A stretch of DNA of 64,000 nt from Aphelocoma coerulescens (taxonomy: Eukaryota > Chordata > Aves > Passeriformes > Corvidae), in assembly GCF_041296385.1 (NCBI RefSeq), contig NC_091023.1, forward strand, positions 23,065,924 to 23,129,923, in the 5' to 3' direction. Positions 13,262 to 25,900 of the stretch are shown piece by piece. The number at the start of each line of letters is the position of its first letter. Within the stretch, counting starts at the first letter, position 1. The notes beneath the pieces are model-generated. The model saw only the letters and a program-made list of their open reading frames with translations, made no database searches and was not told the DNA's origin. The position numbers were made by a program, and so were the translations under genes.

Positions 13262-13289
13262 GATCCTGGATCCAGGATCCTGGATCCAG
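13262..13289. repeat. Tandem 14-mer forming a 24-bp palindrome
   Basis: The unit GATCCTGGATCCAG occurs twice head to tail. Because the unit is itself nearly self-complementary, bases 13266-13289 make a perfect 24-bp palindrome with two GGATCC sites and a central GGATCC-like core. It sits in otherwise ordinary DNA 72 bp before a poly(A) run. Confidence 0.92.
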
Positions 13290-13361
13290 ATGTGAACTGT
13301 TCCACTCCATTCACTGAAAAACACACTTTAAAAAGGCAGGAAAGCTCTGAATGCTTAATAT

Positions 13362-13381
13362 AAAAAAAAAAAAAAAAAAAA
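13362..13381. repeat. Poly(A) run, 20 nt
   Basis: Twenty consecutive A residues preceded by an A+T-rich stretch. No retroposon body is recognisable upstream. Confidence 0.95.
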
Positions 13382-15903
13382 GTTGCCTTTGTCAGCATTT
13401 ATTATTAGTAGACCACGTTGTCTATTATACTGTAGCATATAGGTTGTGGCCTCTGAGCTCACATCACCTTTATTCTCGGGAAAGACCACTCTAGGTTAAA
13501 ATCTCTCTTAATTACTTAGCCCCAGTCTGAGTAAGGGCTTCCATGGCACCCTCTGCTCCTTTTTTTTATTCTGTTTAGTTTGCCCTCAAGTTTTCTTGCT
13601 TTCTTAACTACACCCATATCTTTGAATAGGAGGAACCCCAATATGACACAGATAAGCTGCAAACAAAGATCTCTGCAGGGAATTTGACCCAGAAGCCTAT
13701 TTATCTGTGGATGTCTCTGCTGCTCCTGCAGTCAGGAATTTGCCCCTGCAGATTGGTGCTAATGAATGCAGTTGCCCAGGGTGCCCCATTTGCAGACACA
13801 TATGCATCTATCCAGATGTTTGAAACACATTTTCCTTTTAACAGTGCGTTGATGCATGATGATGATGTATTTTGATTTATTGAGGAGGGTGAATTTTTTC
13901 TTATGTGAAACAACTGGGAGAATTGAAAGTGAAATGTAAATGCTGGACAAAATAGTTGGAGGAACCTGGCTGGGAGGTGGTCCTTGCTCAGAAAGGTGCT
14001 TTGAAGGCAGAAGGTGTGCAGAACCCTCCTCCCGGGGGCTGCAGGAGCCTCAGCACCAGCCAACATCCTCCAGAGATCATCAGTGCACCTTCCTTTCTGC
14101 AGGAGCTGCTGCACTGCCTGCAGACCTGACTGAGAGCCAGGAAAGTTGATAATTAATATGAAGGGTTGGTTGATGCAATGTACCTGTTTGCTGCTTTATC
14201 TCCCTAAGCCTTGTCTGCAGGTGGTGGCCAGTCAAGTGAGTGCAGGTTCCCAAATGCTGCATCTGTGTCTGAGCTCAGCAAAATGAGCACTTTAAGGAAC
14301 TTGAAGCAATTTTTAATTCTGCTTGTTCTACTCTTGGGTCAAGACACTAATTCTGATACCTCACACTGTTTCCCTTTCCTGCCTACATTAGACTGCAATA
14401 ATCTTTTCAAACTTTGGAGAGTTTTTCACAGGGCTACACTTCCAACACTAACTTTTTTCCTAATTTTGCCTTCCTCAGTTTCCCTAAATTGCAGAAATTG
14501 AAAGATTATGAAGAATGCAAAATCCTCTTATAGAAGATGCAACCATAAGGAAAAATTTGGGTTACATTGGAGTCCTTTTCAGATGCATTTTAAGCCATCT
14601 CTACAGTTTGTGTAAATTACACACACAATATGGGCCTGTGAATGCATTAAATATGCTCTCATAGGTTTGCCTGTCACATCATAAAAGCAGCAATAAAATA
14701 CTGAGAGTATATTATACTTATTAATGTATGTTTATAATATACAATCATTAATCACAAAATACTAATAACGGACTTTTTTATCGTGCTGAGGCAAAACTTG
14801 CCAGCCCTGACTGTTATGGTTGACTTTACAACCACCTGCCTGTCAGCTCTAAACACGGTGAGGGGAATATTTCACGGGGAAAATGCAAGGTCCCTAAAAC
14901 ATCTGGTTGTAAACCTGCAGTAGGGTCTGGAGCAATAATAAACTTGTGATGGATGAGTCACGTGAAGCTCCCTTCACCGAAAAAGCTGTTGCATTTCAGG
15001 CTTATTCTTCTCTAATAAAAGACTTTCAGGACCTGGACAATAGCTGGAGCTTTCCCCTTATTCTCAGGGGTGAACGGCAGCATGGGCAGGGCACAGCTCT
15101 GCACTGGGGCACAGGAGATGTCCTGCTTTCCCAGAGCCATGGGATTAGATTGTCCCCAGCCTCATGCTCATCCTGGGGCCCCTCTCATGGCACCAGGTGA
15201 GACTGAGACTTGTGCAGGAGCAGGAATCTCTCCTCCAGCTCCTCCCATACCTTCCAGCCCTTTGCATTTGCTAAAGGCTTCCTCCTGGACAGGGACAGAG
15301 ACCTGCCCTGTGATTTGGTGGTTGCTGCCCCACAGCCCATTTTCCCTCTTTTTCATCCTCAGGGGTGACCACAGTGCTGGAGGGTGGATGAGGATTTTCC
15401 TTTGGGTGCCACCCAACCCCTGCTGACTCTGCTGGGATCAGTCCCCAGAGCTGTGGGCTGGGGATTTGCCTCTGGGATGGTATTGTTAAGCTGCTGATGA
15501 GCTGCCTTATTAATTCAGATTCCATTCCTCTCCAACTGGCCTTGGATTCATGGGATTTTTATCTGTTTGAGAGTCAGATTCTGTGAAAACACCTCAAGGA
15601 ACCCATCTTACAGCCAAGTGGAGAGTTTTCACATAGCCATGTGTTTTCTATGTAAATGTGTGGTGACCTTGGAGCCATCTAAATCCCTGTGCACATCTCA
15701 CTTGCCCACTGGTGCTTTTTTTTGTACTTTTTTTTTTTTTTGGATGAATCAGGAGTAAAATCAAAAGCCTCTTTGAGGATTACTAAAAAGGAATTCCACA
15801 TGTGTTAGTGTGTGTGCACAGCCCATTTATTTCAGAGCCCAATCTCACTAAAATCAAATGAATATAATCTGAATATGCTTTTAAAAGATTAAAACCCCAA
15901 AAG
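13382..15903. other. Non-coding stretch, no gene seen
   Basis: Includes an A+T-rich segment at 14640-14780 and a G+C-richer patch at 15050-15480. The minus-strand open frame 13701-14114 and the plus-strand frame 15070-15426 are best explained by composition. A T-run lies near 15728-15740. Confidence 0.55.
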
Positions 15904-16291
15904 ATGAAACTGGAAAACCTTTTGAGTTTTTATAAGAGACAAACAATTTATGTGGTCCATCATGTGCATTTTCAGACCAGCGTTTTTAGAATAACAAGAC
16001 AGAACTGGAGTTCCATCATGGATTACAGACCTCAAAAAGATACAGCAGTCCAAGCAAAATTACTGAGGGAGAACATGCAATTATCCAGTATCAGTATGGA
16101 TCTGTTGAACTGGCTGTGCTATTTTCTAGAGGTATAATGCTCTTTTTTGATAATGAATTTTCTTCTCACAGCTAGATGTACTGCTCTGATATCATTGAGA
16201 ATATTTCTACTGCCTGAGTTTGGAACAGGACACCTGTGTTGGTAGAAAATGCCTAATGTGCTTTAACCACTTCTACCTCAATGTCCAACAG

Positions 16292-16664
16292 ATTTACAAG
16301 GACCAATGGGGTGGTGACAACCCAGTTGTTTGGCAGAGTAGGTGACCCATCTCTCTCAACAATCAGGGAAATTGCTATTCACAAAAATCTCAGTCGTGTT
16401 GGGATGGTAATGAGTATTTTGGGCCAAAGCACTACACTAAATTGGTGTTTCTGCCCAGTTACAAACCCAACCCACGACACTCACATACGTAGCAACACCA
16501 CAAACACTGTTACTTCCAGAGAATACTTTTTTCCCCCAAGTATTGAGCAAGATTATGACCCAGAGGGAGTCAGCACATGGAAGTGTGATAGGGACGCTCC
16601 CAAGGACGCCCTGGAGTCAAGGCAAAGGTTAGTGGAACAGACCTACATTGTCATTCCCATCTGA
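16292..16664 (+). other. Unassigned open frame with acceptor-like start
   Basis: An open frame runs from an AG acceptor-like site at 16290-16291 to the stop at 16662-16664, about 123 codons. The translation is Asn/Thr-rich in the middle and ends in a charged segment. I recognise no domain. The pyrimidine tract before the AG is weak, and the open run is within chance expectation. It lies directly before an enhancer-like block, so it may simply be conserved non-coding DNA that happens to be open. Confidence 0.15.
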
Positions 16665-17090
16665 GGCAAGGGTTTTATCTGTGTAAACCACATCTTATTG
16701 CTCCCCATTAAGCATCACCGCTTTGGTTGGAAATCACTTTATCATATCTACAGATAACGCAAACACTGGCTCACCTTTCCCAGGAACATCACCTTCCTGG
16801 AGCTGGCTGCATTCTCCTTGCCAGATGAGCAAATTCAAGTGTCTGCTGCAAAGCTGATTGCCTGCATGCAAATAATCCCGACCAAGTGCTGCCCAATCTG
16901 CATTTGGAAATTATTATTTTATTATTAACAAACATGAAGGTTGAAAAATTCGTTTAGATAAGTCTGTTCTTCTGGGTTAGTCAATCTTCAAGCCAGGAAA
17001 CACCATCACTGGTCTAATGGTGTTTTATGATTTCCTGAAAGACCCTCTTATCACAGTTATAGTTTGTGAAAGACACTGGACTTTCTACCT
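16665..17090. promoter_or_regulatory. Putative conserved regulatory block with octamer motif
   Basis: Contains a perfect POU octamer ATGCAAAT at 16866-16873, followed within 60 bp by an A+T-rich ATTATTATTTTATTATTA-like tract near 16911-16929. GATA-type words occur near 16740-16757. The sequence is unique-looking and without coding potential. An enhancer read by POU and homeodomain factors is a reasonable inference, not a demonstrated function. Confidence 0.35.
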
Positions 17091-19723
17091 TCTGATATAA
17101 AAAGGATAATGTCTATTCAGTGCAAGCCTCAGCCTGTTTAAACTAGGTAGAACCAGCACATCATCTGCCCATCTACTTTTCCCCTATTGTTTGAATTTTG
17201 GAAGCATGTATCAAGCTTTTCTCAATGAATATAAGAAAGTTTCTGCACTTTGTGTGACCCTGCTGAACTCTGCAACACTGACTTCTCAACACCCCTGCTG
17301 AAAAAAGCCACTAAATCTTACAAACTATCTCTTTGTTGTCTCTTGCTTTTTCCCAGCCCCTCCTTCCAATCTTACCCAGCCAGTTGAGCTGCACTTTTCA
17401 CCTCCTCTGTTGACATGAAATGAAGTAATCACATTTATTTGAATATTCACTACAGATCTTGTCATCATCTCAGTTTATTAGCCAAGAAGATAGTGTTTCA
17501 AGAGCAAGTCTTAAAACTTTACAACATGGATCCACTCAGTCGCTAAAAGCAAAATAAGTGAATTAAAACCTCAATTCATTAAGCAAATAAATGTCATGTA
17601 GACACACCACTGAAATCAAGCCATGAAAGCTAATGAGCCTGCAAAACAGAAGGACAGAGCCTGGAAAAGGTCCTAAAGCCATCTCCAAGGAATCCCAGGT
17701 AGCTCTGTTAGGATGCTGCCACAGCAGGGCCTGGTTCGCTCATCCACCACAGGGAAATGGGGAAATCCACAGGCATGAAGGAGAGCACTTCCAGCTACAG
17801 GCAAAAAAGGTTGGGAAATATATGCTACCTATTTAAGCACACATGGATGTAAAAAGATTAAACACAAAGAAATAGCTACAGCTTTTGGGGTGCAACGAGT
17901 GCTGTGCAATGGTTTACAAATTTTCTGTTTCCACTGCCATGTTTCTGACCTTGGGATGTAAAAATCACTTACTGAGGTACTTACCTAAATACACAAAAAA
18001 GACAGACAGATATAGAATGCTAATTCTTCCCTTGTTGTACAGGCAAAATACATGATATACACATTATACATAGCACAGTCTGTGGACTTTAATTTCTACA
18101 AATAATTTACAATCTACACAGGAAATGTTGGATCCTATCTTTGGATGAAATATTGCTAACTCTCTCTGCCAGACCCATTCACTCCAGCAGCACATCTGCA
18201 CTGAATGAAGACTACCCTGAGAGAAGATGGAATTTAGAGAAAGCAAGAGAAAACCAAATTTTAAACACCTTTGGAAGAGCACAGGGTCATGACCTTGATT
18301 TGTATCTGTTCTGAGGACAGAGGAGTCAGTCTTTAAGTCTGTCACTAAAGCACTTTCCTCAATTTTTAAATTTACTGGGGAGTTGTTAAGATAAGGACAG
18401 GGAGCATGATGAGAGGCAGGGCCCATTCCCCTAATAAAATAAGTGAGAGTGTCTTTCCAGCTGCTGTGTCTGTAATATTTACACAAGACCTGAGTAGAGT
18501 TTGAATCTAGAAGATCATTTCTGGAGTTTCCAAGGGGGGCCAAAACACATCTTTTAAATAAAGACTGGTGAAATCAAGCCTTCAAGATCCAGAGTCTAGG
18601 GAAGATTAAGGATGCTGTGCACCTCCCCAGAAAGAGGATAAAAAAGTTTAAAAAACTTTATAAAAGTTTAGTTGAATAGTTCACACTGTAGATCTGAAAT
18701 ATAGTAGTAATAATGATACTATGACAATAGTGAGAACTGTTAAGTGGGTCGCTCTGGGCTGTGGGACCAACTCTAAAATTCCACTTTTCACTTACTACCC
18801 AATCTTCATGAGCCCAGCATAGTGATTGAGTGGCATAGCTCTGCTGTCTAAACCTGAGTGTTTAGGCTGCTTTAACATGATCCCTTTTGCTTTTGGTTTT
18901 TCGAAATCAAAAGGGAAGTTTGAAATGCTGTCCCTCTCTCTAAGACAGTAACTTCAATTTCAGGGGAGTTTTTATTCTGGGTAATGTGCAGAATAAATGC
19001 TTTTGAAGCATGGTCTTGTTTTTCCAATTTACAAACAAGCAAAATGAACCATTGTTTTAACAGTATTGAGTAATTCTAAACACAAGGCGATTATTTCTGC
19101 AGTTTCTTTTCTCATCAAATGAGTGTTAAGGGTTAACAGTTCCCCTGCATGTAACTGACAGTGGTAATATTCTCCTTAGTCCAAAGCGGAAGAAGAGGGG
19201 AGTTGCTTGTTGTTATAAAAGCAGGGAATTTCTGGATCTTAGTAAAATAAACCAGGACTTTGTTTCTTGAGGTAATTATTCTCTGGAGAGAGAATAGGAA
19301 AGATGGAGGCAATTAGGAGTGACCTTGCATCACTGGATTGTTGAGAACTTCTGGATCAGTGGCTGATATTTTCATAACTCCATTTAAGCAAAGCTTTTTT
19401 AAGCTGTTCTTGCCACCACTAGAGAAAACAGAGCATTTAATGGCTGGTCTGGAGCCTGCTGGCATTAAGGCTCTCACCACGTGCTTGTGTGGGGCAAAGT
19501 GGGGAGCTGGGAGGAGCACAAGGAGGTTGGGATGAGCACAGGAACAGCTCTCAGGGGCCGCAGTTGCCCCACAGGGAGAGGGAGATGTGCTTCTGCATAG
19601 TCCTAGCCTGCACAGGGCATCTTTTTTGGGTGCTTATCCCACCCCAGGCTCTGCTAAGGCAAAGCTCTGCAGGTTGTTGTGTCCCTTGGGTGGCCGAGGT
19701 CACCCCGTTTACTGGAAGAGCCA
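17091..19723. other. Non-coding stretch, no gene seen
   Basis: No repeat family or exon was recognised. The longest frame is on the minus strand at 18064-18543 (159 codons). It has no domain, no signal peptide and no splice-like edges, and a run of this length is expected a few times by chance in 64 kb. Confidence 0.55.
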
Positions 19724-19761
19724 GGAGAAATAAACCTGGGAAGGAGAAACAAACCTGGGAA
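19724..19761. repeat. Tandem 19-mer, two copies
   Basis: GGAGAAATAAACCTGGGAA at 19724-19742 is repeated at 19743-19761 with one T-to-C difference. It is probably a local duplication. Confidence 0.9.
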
Positions 19762-21204
19762 CACTTTTCTGTGACCTCCACCTAACCCCTTTTAAGTAGA
19801 CATTTGTGTTCTGGTGGGTATTTTTTTGTCCTTCTGAAAACTGTCTTTTGAGTGTTATCATTTAAGAAGCGTGTTTAACTTTTATGTGTGAAGTTGGCAA
19901 TGAATTACTATAAAGCAAATAAAACTGTCCTAGCAGCCTGAAAGTGGTGATATAGCAGATAGCATTCACACCCTCATCTTTGTATTCCCTTCCTTCAAGG
20001 ATATCAGTAGGCAAACAAGGCTGAGTCTCTAATATGTTTAATAAAGGAGCAATTTCTTAAGTTTCCTGACCCAGCTGTGGCAAAGGTAACGTGCTCGTCC
20101 CATTGCTCTGCTCCAGACTCATTCCCTGGGGATGGTGGGATGCAACCACTCTCGCCCCCAAGAGCCAGGTTTTGGACCACTGATTTGGGAGCTCTTTTCT
20201 GACTGATGAATAAAATCCCCAAAATAACCAGCAAGTTGTAGCCCAGTAGTGCGAGCAGCTTCAGCAACACGAACACACCTTTCGGCAGCGTGTTTCTCAA
20301 CTACTGTCACTTTTGTAATGTGATATTGTCAGAGCCCAGGGGAGTCACATGAAATCTGTGTCCCTGGATGGCAGATGCATGTAAGGACCTAGCTCTGTAT
20401 CACATACTGCTGCAGAGGAGGTTACTGTGCAAAAAGGCATGCAAATTTTTTTCATAGCTTTCATGTTGTTTGGTTTGTTTGATGTTCTTCTAGCTCTGGC
20501 AGACTGCAGCAAATGGTTTTCTCTCACAGAGGCCACCACCTTTTGAATGATATAAAGGAGTTGCTCTGTTCTCCTGAGTTGTTTTTCTGCTATATATTTA
20601 CTTAACAATCTCATTTTCTGAGGAGTTGTTGAAAGAAGAGGAGTTTGTAAATTATACAGCACTAAGCAGTGGATACTGTCCATGGCTTTGAGCCCAGACA
20701 CTGTCAAATGCTTCTCCTCATTCTGGCTGGTTTGAGAAAATCATTGCAAATTACAGAAGTATCAACATTTTTTAAAATATTATTTAAATATTTTGTTTCT
20801 TTGTTTTTGCTTAGTATATTCTTTCTTCCCTCCCTAGCTGGCAGTCAGTGTTCAGGAGGGGTTGGAACTGGGTTGTTGCACATATGGAAGTGAACATCTG
20901 TGGTCTCAATTATTGAAAAATTAGAAAGTTTAAAAATAAAAATAAAATGAATGTTAGATCTCCAAGCTCACTCTCTTGCTATTTGTTTTCTTTGTGCATT
21001 AGAAGTAAAAATGCCTTCTGTCATAATAATAATAATTCTCTGCACTATTATCCTGGGATCTCAAATTACTGGATACACATAAAAGTGTTATGTTTTCTAA
21101 CACGCTCACAAAATTAAGTCTTATCCCCCTTTCCCACTTTCCAGATGGGAAAATTTCGCTACAGAAATGAATGCACTTAATGCCATACAGACACTTCCAG
21201 AGAA
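19762..21204. other. Non-coding stretch, no gene seen
   Basis: Ordinary A+T-leaning DNA with short open frames on both strands and no splice-like boundaries or recognised repeats. Confidence 0.55.
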
Positions 21205-21700
21205 ACTGGAGAGAAAGCCACCACCCTTCCCTGCTCCCACGGGACGGGATCTTCCGTCCCGGCTCCAGATGCGAGCAGAACCGGGAGCAGGGCTGTGATG
21301 CCCTGGGCAGCGCTGGGTCAGGGATGGTGGCTCTGCTGCGGAGCTGGGTGACAGGATCCGGCCCTGCCGAGGGCTGGGCTGGCACAGGGACGTGTTTGGG
21401 GCTCTGTGTGTGTGTGTGTGGTGTTTCCCTCCTGCGGTCCTCCCGCCTGGATGGCCCCGCGGGCTCGGCCCCAGCCTGTGCCATCTGGAGCATCTTCGAA
21501 AATTGCTTTGGACATCTCGCTATGAATCATACCTGGATCCTGTTTCTGCCAGCGGAAATCACGGCAGGGAAATCAGTCTGTGCTTCAGGAGTTGTGGCTG
21601 GGCTCCGAGGGTGCAGGAGCCAGCCCGGGCTGTTTGCTCAGGGCTGCACGAGCTGTGTTTGGGGCACAGGCGCGCTCATTTTGTCCTCGTCCACATCCTG
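21205..21700. other. G+C-rich, CpG-containing patch with hairpin and (TG)8
   Basis: A local G+C-rich patch with many CpG dinucleotides. It contains an inverted repeat with an 8-bp stem (21240-21247 and 21254-21261, 6-nt loop) and a (TG)8 run at 21405-21420. Open frames on both strands, including the 219-codon frame 21171-21830, are a consequence of the low stop-codon frequency in G+C-rich DNA. A promoter or CpG island is possible, but no TATA box, initiator or downstream exon supports it. Confidence 0.4.
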
Positions 21701-24700
21701 GGCTCTCAGCCTGTGCATCTCTGCACTGCCGTTTATGAGAATTAATGGTGCTTCTTTCTGTTTAGGTAAACACTTTATCCATCTGAGATGGAAGGTTTCT
21801 CAGCTTTCCACTTGGTTTACAGATCTATAACTTAAAAGTTCCATTATTGCGTGTGTTGCTGCGGACTCTTCTGAACTGAAGCCATTGTATACAATATATC
21901 CCCAGCTCTTCTTTCATTGTATAATGTTAGAACAATCCATCATCTGCGTGACAAAGATTTTTCTTTATTTTTCTTTTTACATTCTTGATGCAAAGCTGGG
22001 AAATTTCCTTCCACTAACAGACATAACTGAGTGCAATGTCCTTCCACCAAAGCTTTCTGCGGCACTGAGCATACATCTCTGTCTACAGCCATTTAATTAT
22101 ATAATGATCCTTTCCACCAAACCACTCCAAGTAAAGAGCAGGAGTAATGCATACATCAGTGGCAGTGAGTACTCATTGATAAGGAGATTTGATTTTGTAG
22201 AAGAAATAAGTAATTTATTGTGTTTGTAGTTACTTTTATAGATCATAAATTAGTTCACATGCTGGCAGAAAAAAATCCTTACCAGCTAGGTGCTTATAAA
22301 TAAGTTTTACTGAAACAGGGTATTTTTAGGTTTACTCCAGTAAAACTTTCAAGCACATGCCTGAACAACCTGCTCCAGACACTGAGTTCAGTGCTAAGGC
22401 CAGGCTCACACTCATTATTCCCACTGACTTGCTCTGCCAGAGGCACAGTTTCCCTCCAGAAAATAAATTATTAATAAAATCTCTTCCTTTAGGACTATCT
22501 GGGTGGTGAGCTGGCCTGGTTGTGCTGGCTCTGGGTCAGTGCCTGTGAGTCACTTGTGAGCTGGTGACACCAGTCTTGTGTCTCTGCTCCCTGGCAGTGT
22601 TACCCACTCACCTGCAAACTGAAAAACCCCTGCGTTTTCCCCCTGGAAACTCCACCGACAGGCACAGACCCACTCAATGCATAACAGGGACGTGGTTAAC
22701 GTTTTTGGGTGTGGGAATGATGAGGAGCCTCTGGTCCAGGGCTGGGGAGAAACAGGGGCAAGTGCAGAGCTCTGATTAATGTCTCTGGCTGGGGCCTGAC
22801 TAACCTGGCCCTGATTAATGACATCCTGTGTGTGCCTGAGTCACAGAGCTCTGTGCCTCACCTCCTTGGGGTGCTGAGGATAAACACCTGCCCTGCTGGG
22901 CCACTCTGTGATCACCAAGGCTTGGGAGAAATGGCTCAGAGATCCTCAGGAGGAAGCAGTCCCACAGATGTGAGGTGTCTTTACTGGTAACAATAAAAGG
23001 GTTTTATCATTTCCTCATGCTGAGTTGATATGGGCAGAGCACAAAGTCACACTAGTCTTTTTCTAATGAGTAAGTGGTGCAATTTATAATAGCCCCATAA
23101 AGATAGTCTTCCTCACCCACATTAAAGTATTTTGCAAAGTAATCATAACCATACTTGCAACTGATTCCACTTCTCTATCAGGTAATGATAAAGTAACCTT
23201 CAGTCTCACTTTCTGCTTTTTGATGTGATTACAGGTAGAAACCCAGGAGCTAAGCTCAGATTTCAGTGCATTTTCCAGCTCAGACCTAAAACTCTGCAGA
23301 TCTAATATTCTCTTTACTTCATGCAAAGCATCCTCGGTGTCCCGTACTTGGTGTGGGGAGGAGATGGTATAATTTGCTTTAAATCATATTTGGAATTTTG
23401 TTTACTTAATCAAATTTACGTGTGAATGCAGACCAGTGTTTCAAGGGGATTGCTTTTATACCTGCTGTTATGAAAGTCAGCAGAAAAATATTGTTCTTGG
23501 CTACTGTCCTGATTAACCCAGACATTTTAATGTATGTTATGATAGGTCATTTGATGGATAGTCACCTGTACCCTGTGATCAGCTCCGAGCTGGCCGCTGG
23601 GGCTGAACTTTAGTAGCTAGGTGTCATAATTTCCCATCTTTTGCTTGATTAATGTTTCCTTTTGAGATCTAAAGGGAAAGTGTCTGGAGAGATCTTTCTC
23701 CATTTACTATCCAGTCTGCGTTAGTGGGGAAGAACTGCAGGGGCTTTTCAGTGAAAAGATCCCATGAAAAATATAGAGTGGAGAATCTTTGTGTGTTGGT
23801 AGCTTTCCTCCTGGTTCGTAGAAAGGGAGCCTTGCAGGGTTTGTGTGCTCAGAGCAGCTCTAGCTTGCACCTTGCCCTTGTGTGTGCATTTGGGTTAAAG
23901 TTCTGTGCCTGAAACACTGCTTGGAGATGCCTGAGCTACTGCAGGTTCTGAAAGGGGCTGGGAATGATCCTTTGGGAGTTAATTGGGAGCGACAGAAAAC
24001 CTACAGGAGAGTTTAAAAACTCATCCAAAGGGCAATTGTTATCTTTTATATTCTTCAGTATTATTTTCTATAATTTTAGGCAATCCTAATATTTTCCATG
24101 GACTTCTGCTAGGTAACTCCTCCTTCCTGATTCCATTGCTACTGGATTCCAGAGGACTTTTCCATTCTCCTAGCTCAGACTCTGAGTAAGGAATGCAACA
24201 TCCTCAGGGCCCTTTGCCTTAGATCAGTGGATGCTGATGCCACTACTTTCAGCAGTGTGTTTAGACACCTCTCTGTTCCTCTTACCTTAAATAAATCCTT
24301 GATTTTCACATTATAATAAAATTTCTTAATAGTCACAAGCTCTCACTGATCACCACTCAATAGCACAGATGTCTGCAAATAAAGCAGGTGTTTGGGCACC
24401 CATATTAAAACCAAACAAGCAAATGCAGATCTTTTCAGATCTCAGGTTAGTTATTGAGGTTTTCATCCATGTCCACCAGTGATGAAACAAGTGGAATATT
24501 ATCGACAGGAAGCAGCAGGGGTATAAAAAAATGCTAATTCTAGCTTAAAGTATGTATGTAAGCCCATTGAGCTTTAAACAGTTTGGCTGGAGGCTTTGAA
24601 TTCAGATTTCTGAGTCAGAGTTAAAATCTGAAGTGTTGGTTCATTAAAATGAGAGGGGGGGAAAAAAGGCCTCTTGTAACAGGTGAGCTGAAACAAGAAC

Positions 24701-25699
24701 AAAGGGACTATAAAAAGAGCCAGGTGAAACACTGAGGAGATAAGGAATGATCTTCCTGTGCATTCACTGCCATAACTGAAAGGATATATATATTTTTTTA
24801 ATAGGTAGGGCAAGAAATGATACTCAACCCTCTTCCACAAGTACGGTGCTAATCATCTCTTCCTGACCCTGGGAGAATCATCTCCCGCCGTTCAGTAGGC
24901 TTGGCTTGAGACTTGAATTACTCTTGTAAACCCTTTTAATTTGTTCAAGAGTTTATAGCTCTGTCATAAACACTGCTCCCAAGCTGCTGTTCCCCCAGTA
25001 AGATCCTGTACAATATTCCTTACAAAAGCTGCCAGTATTTTCTTCCTTCGTGAGGCTTTGAGTATTTTCACCTGTTTGCACGGTGGAGCTGATGCATGGA
25101 TCTGGAGGCAGCCCTGCTCTGTGCCACACCTGGATGCGATGGCTTGAGCCCTGATTGCACAAGGACGGGCTGAGTTTCCAGAGCCACGTTGTTCAGTGTT
25201 GCAGGTAAGATAATGCCTGGTTTTAATTCAAAAATACAGCCTTTGGGGCAGGAATATTTGGAAGTGTGTGAGCAGAGGGCTTTCCAAAGGCACTTTCAGA
25301 GACAAAACGCTGCCCTTTCTCTGTCTAATTCTTAGGAGAGTTTTTATCTCCCATTAGTTCCCCCCTTGGAGAATCAGGTCCCATCAGAGCATGTGGTTGG
25401 TGATAAGGGCCTTGTGGGCATATGGCAGTGCTAGGTCTTGCAGCAGTGGGGAGGAAGAAGGGAAGAAATTCAGGGAGGCAGTTGCTGGAAGGGGAGGCAG
25501 TGCCACAAAACCGTTAAAACTTTATTGGCAGTGAAGCAGGATTGTTTGGGAAGGGGGATGGAAGGCCCCGTGTGATTCATAGGACTTGAACGCAGTTGTC
25601 TGTTCATCTGGCCACATTATCTGTGCCTTCATCTGGCCGAGAGAAGAGGTGTGCTGCAGGGTACAGGGGCAGGCTGTGTGCCATCGTCCTTGAGCTATC
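21701..25699. other. Non-coding stretch, no gene seen
   Basis: Mixed composition with short open frames lacking recognisable content. A G-run/A-run junction lies near 24654-24666 and a TATATA stretch near 24784. No transposon remnant was recognised. Confidence 0.55.
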
Positions 25700-25900
25700 T
25701 CATATCCCTCTCTGTGAGATCCTCTGACAATTCACATTACCGTGAGTCATTGTTTCTTTAAAGCTCATTACTGGCAAGGGCTCGTAGCGACACCCCGAAG
25801 TGGCGTTGTGTTATCTATGCTTAACAGGGCTATTAATGTCTGTCACCACTGAAGTGTCATCCAGCAGAAATGTAATTCTGGGTTTCGGGTGCTGAGTTGC
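25700..25900. promoter_or_regulatory. Putative conserved regulatory block
   Basis: Unique-looking DNA with several CpGs in an otherwise CpG-poor area (25785-25806), next to TTAATG and TAACA words. No coding potential. Retained CpGs in non-island DNA can indicate selective constraint, but conservation cannot be measured here. Confidence 0.22.

Noticed and set aside
15904..16664. Two neighbouring open frames read as exons of one gene (15904-16131 and 16292-16664)
   Set aside because: The first would end after a complete codon, while the second would start at the third base of a codon. The phases do not fit, and the implied intron would be only 160 bp with a weak acceptor.
18064..18543. 159-codon minus-strand open frame in A+T-moderate DNA
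   Set aside because: A run this long is expected a few times by chance in 64 kb. No domain, splice edges or promoter were seen.
20999..21493. 164-codon minus-strand open frame
   Set aside because: It is antisense to the G+C-rich patch and driven by composition.
21171..21830. 219-codon plus-strand open frame, the longest in the window
   Set aside because: It lies in a G+C-rich patch where stops are scarce, overlaps open frames on the other strand, and its Cys/Ser/Gly-heavy translation has no recognisable domain.
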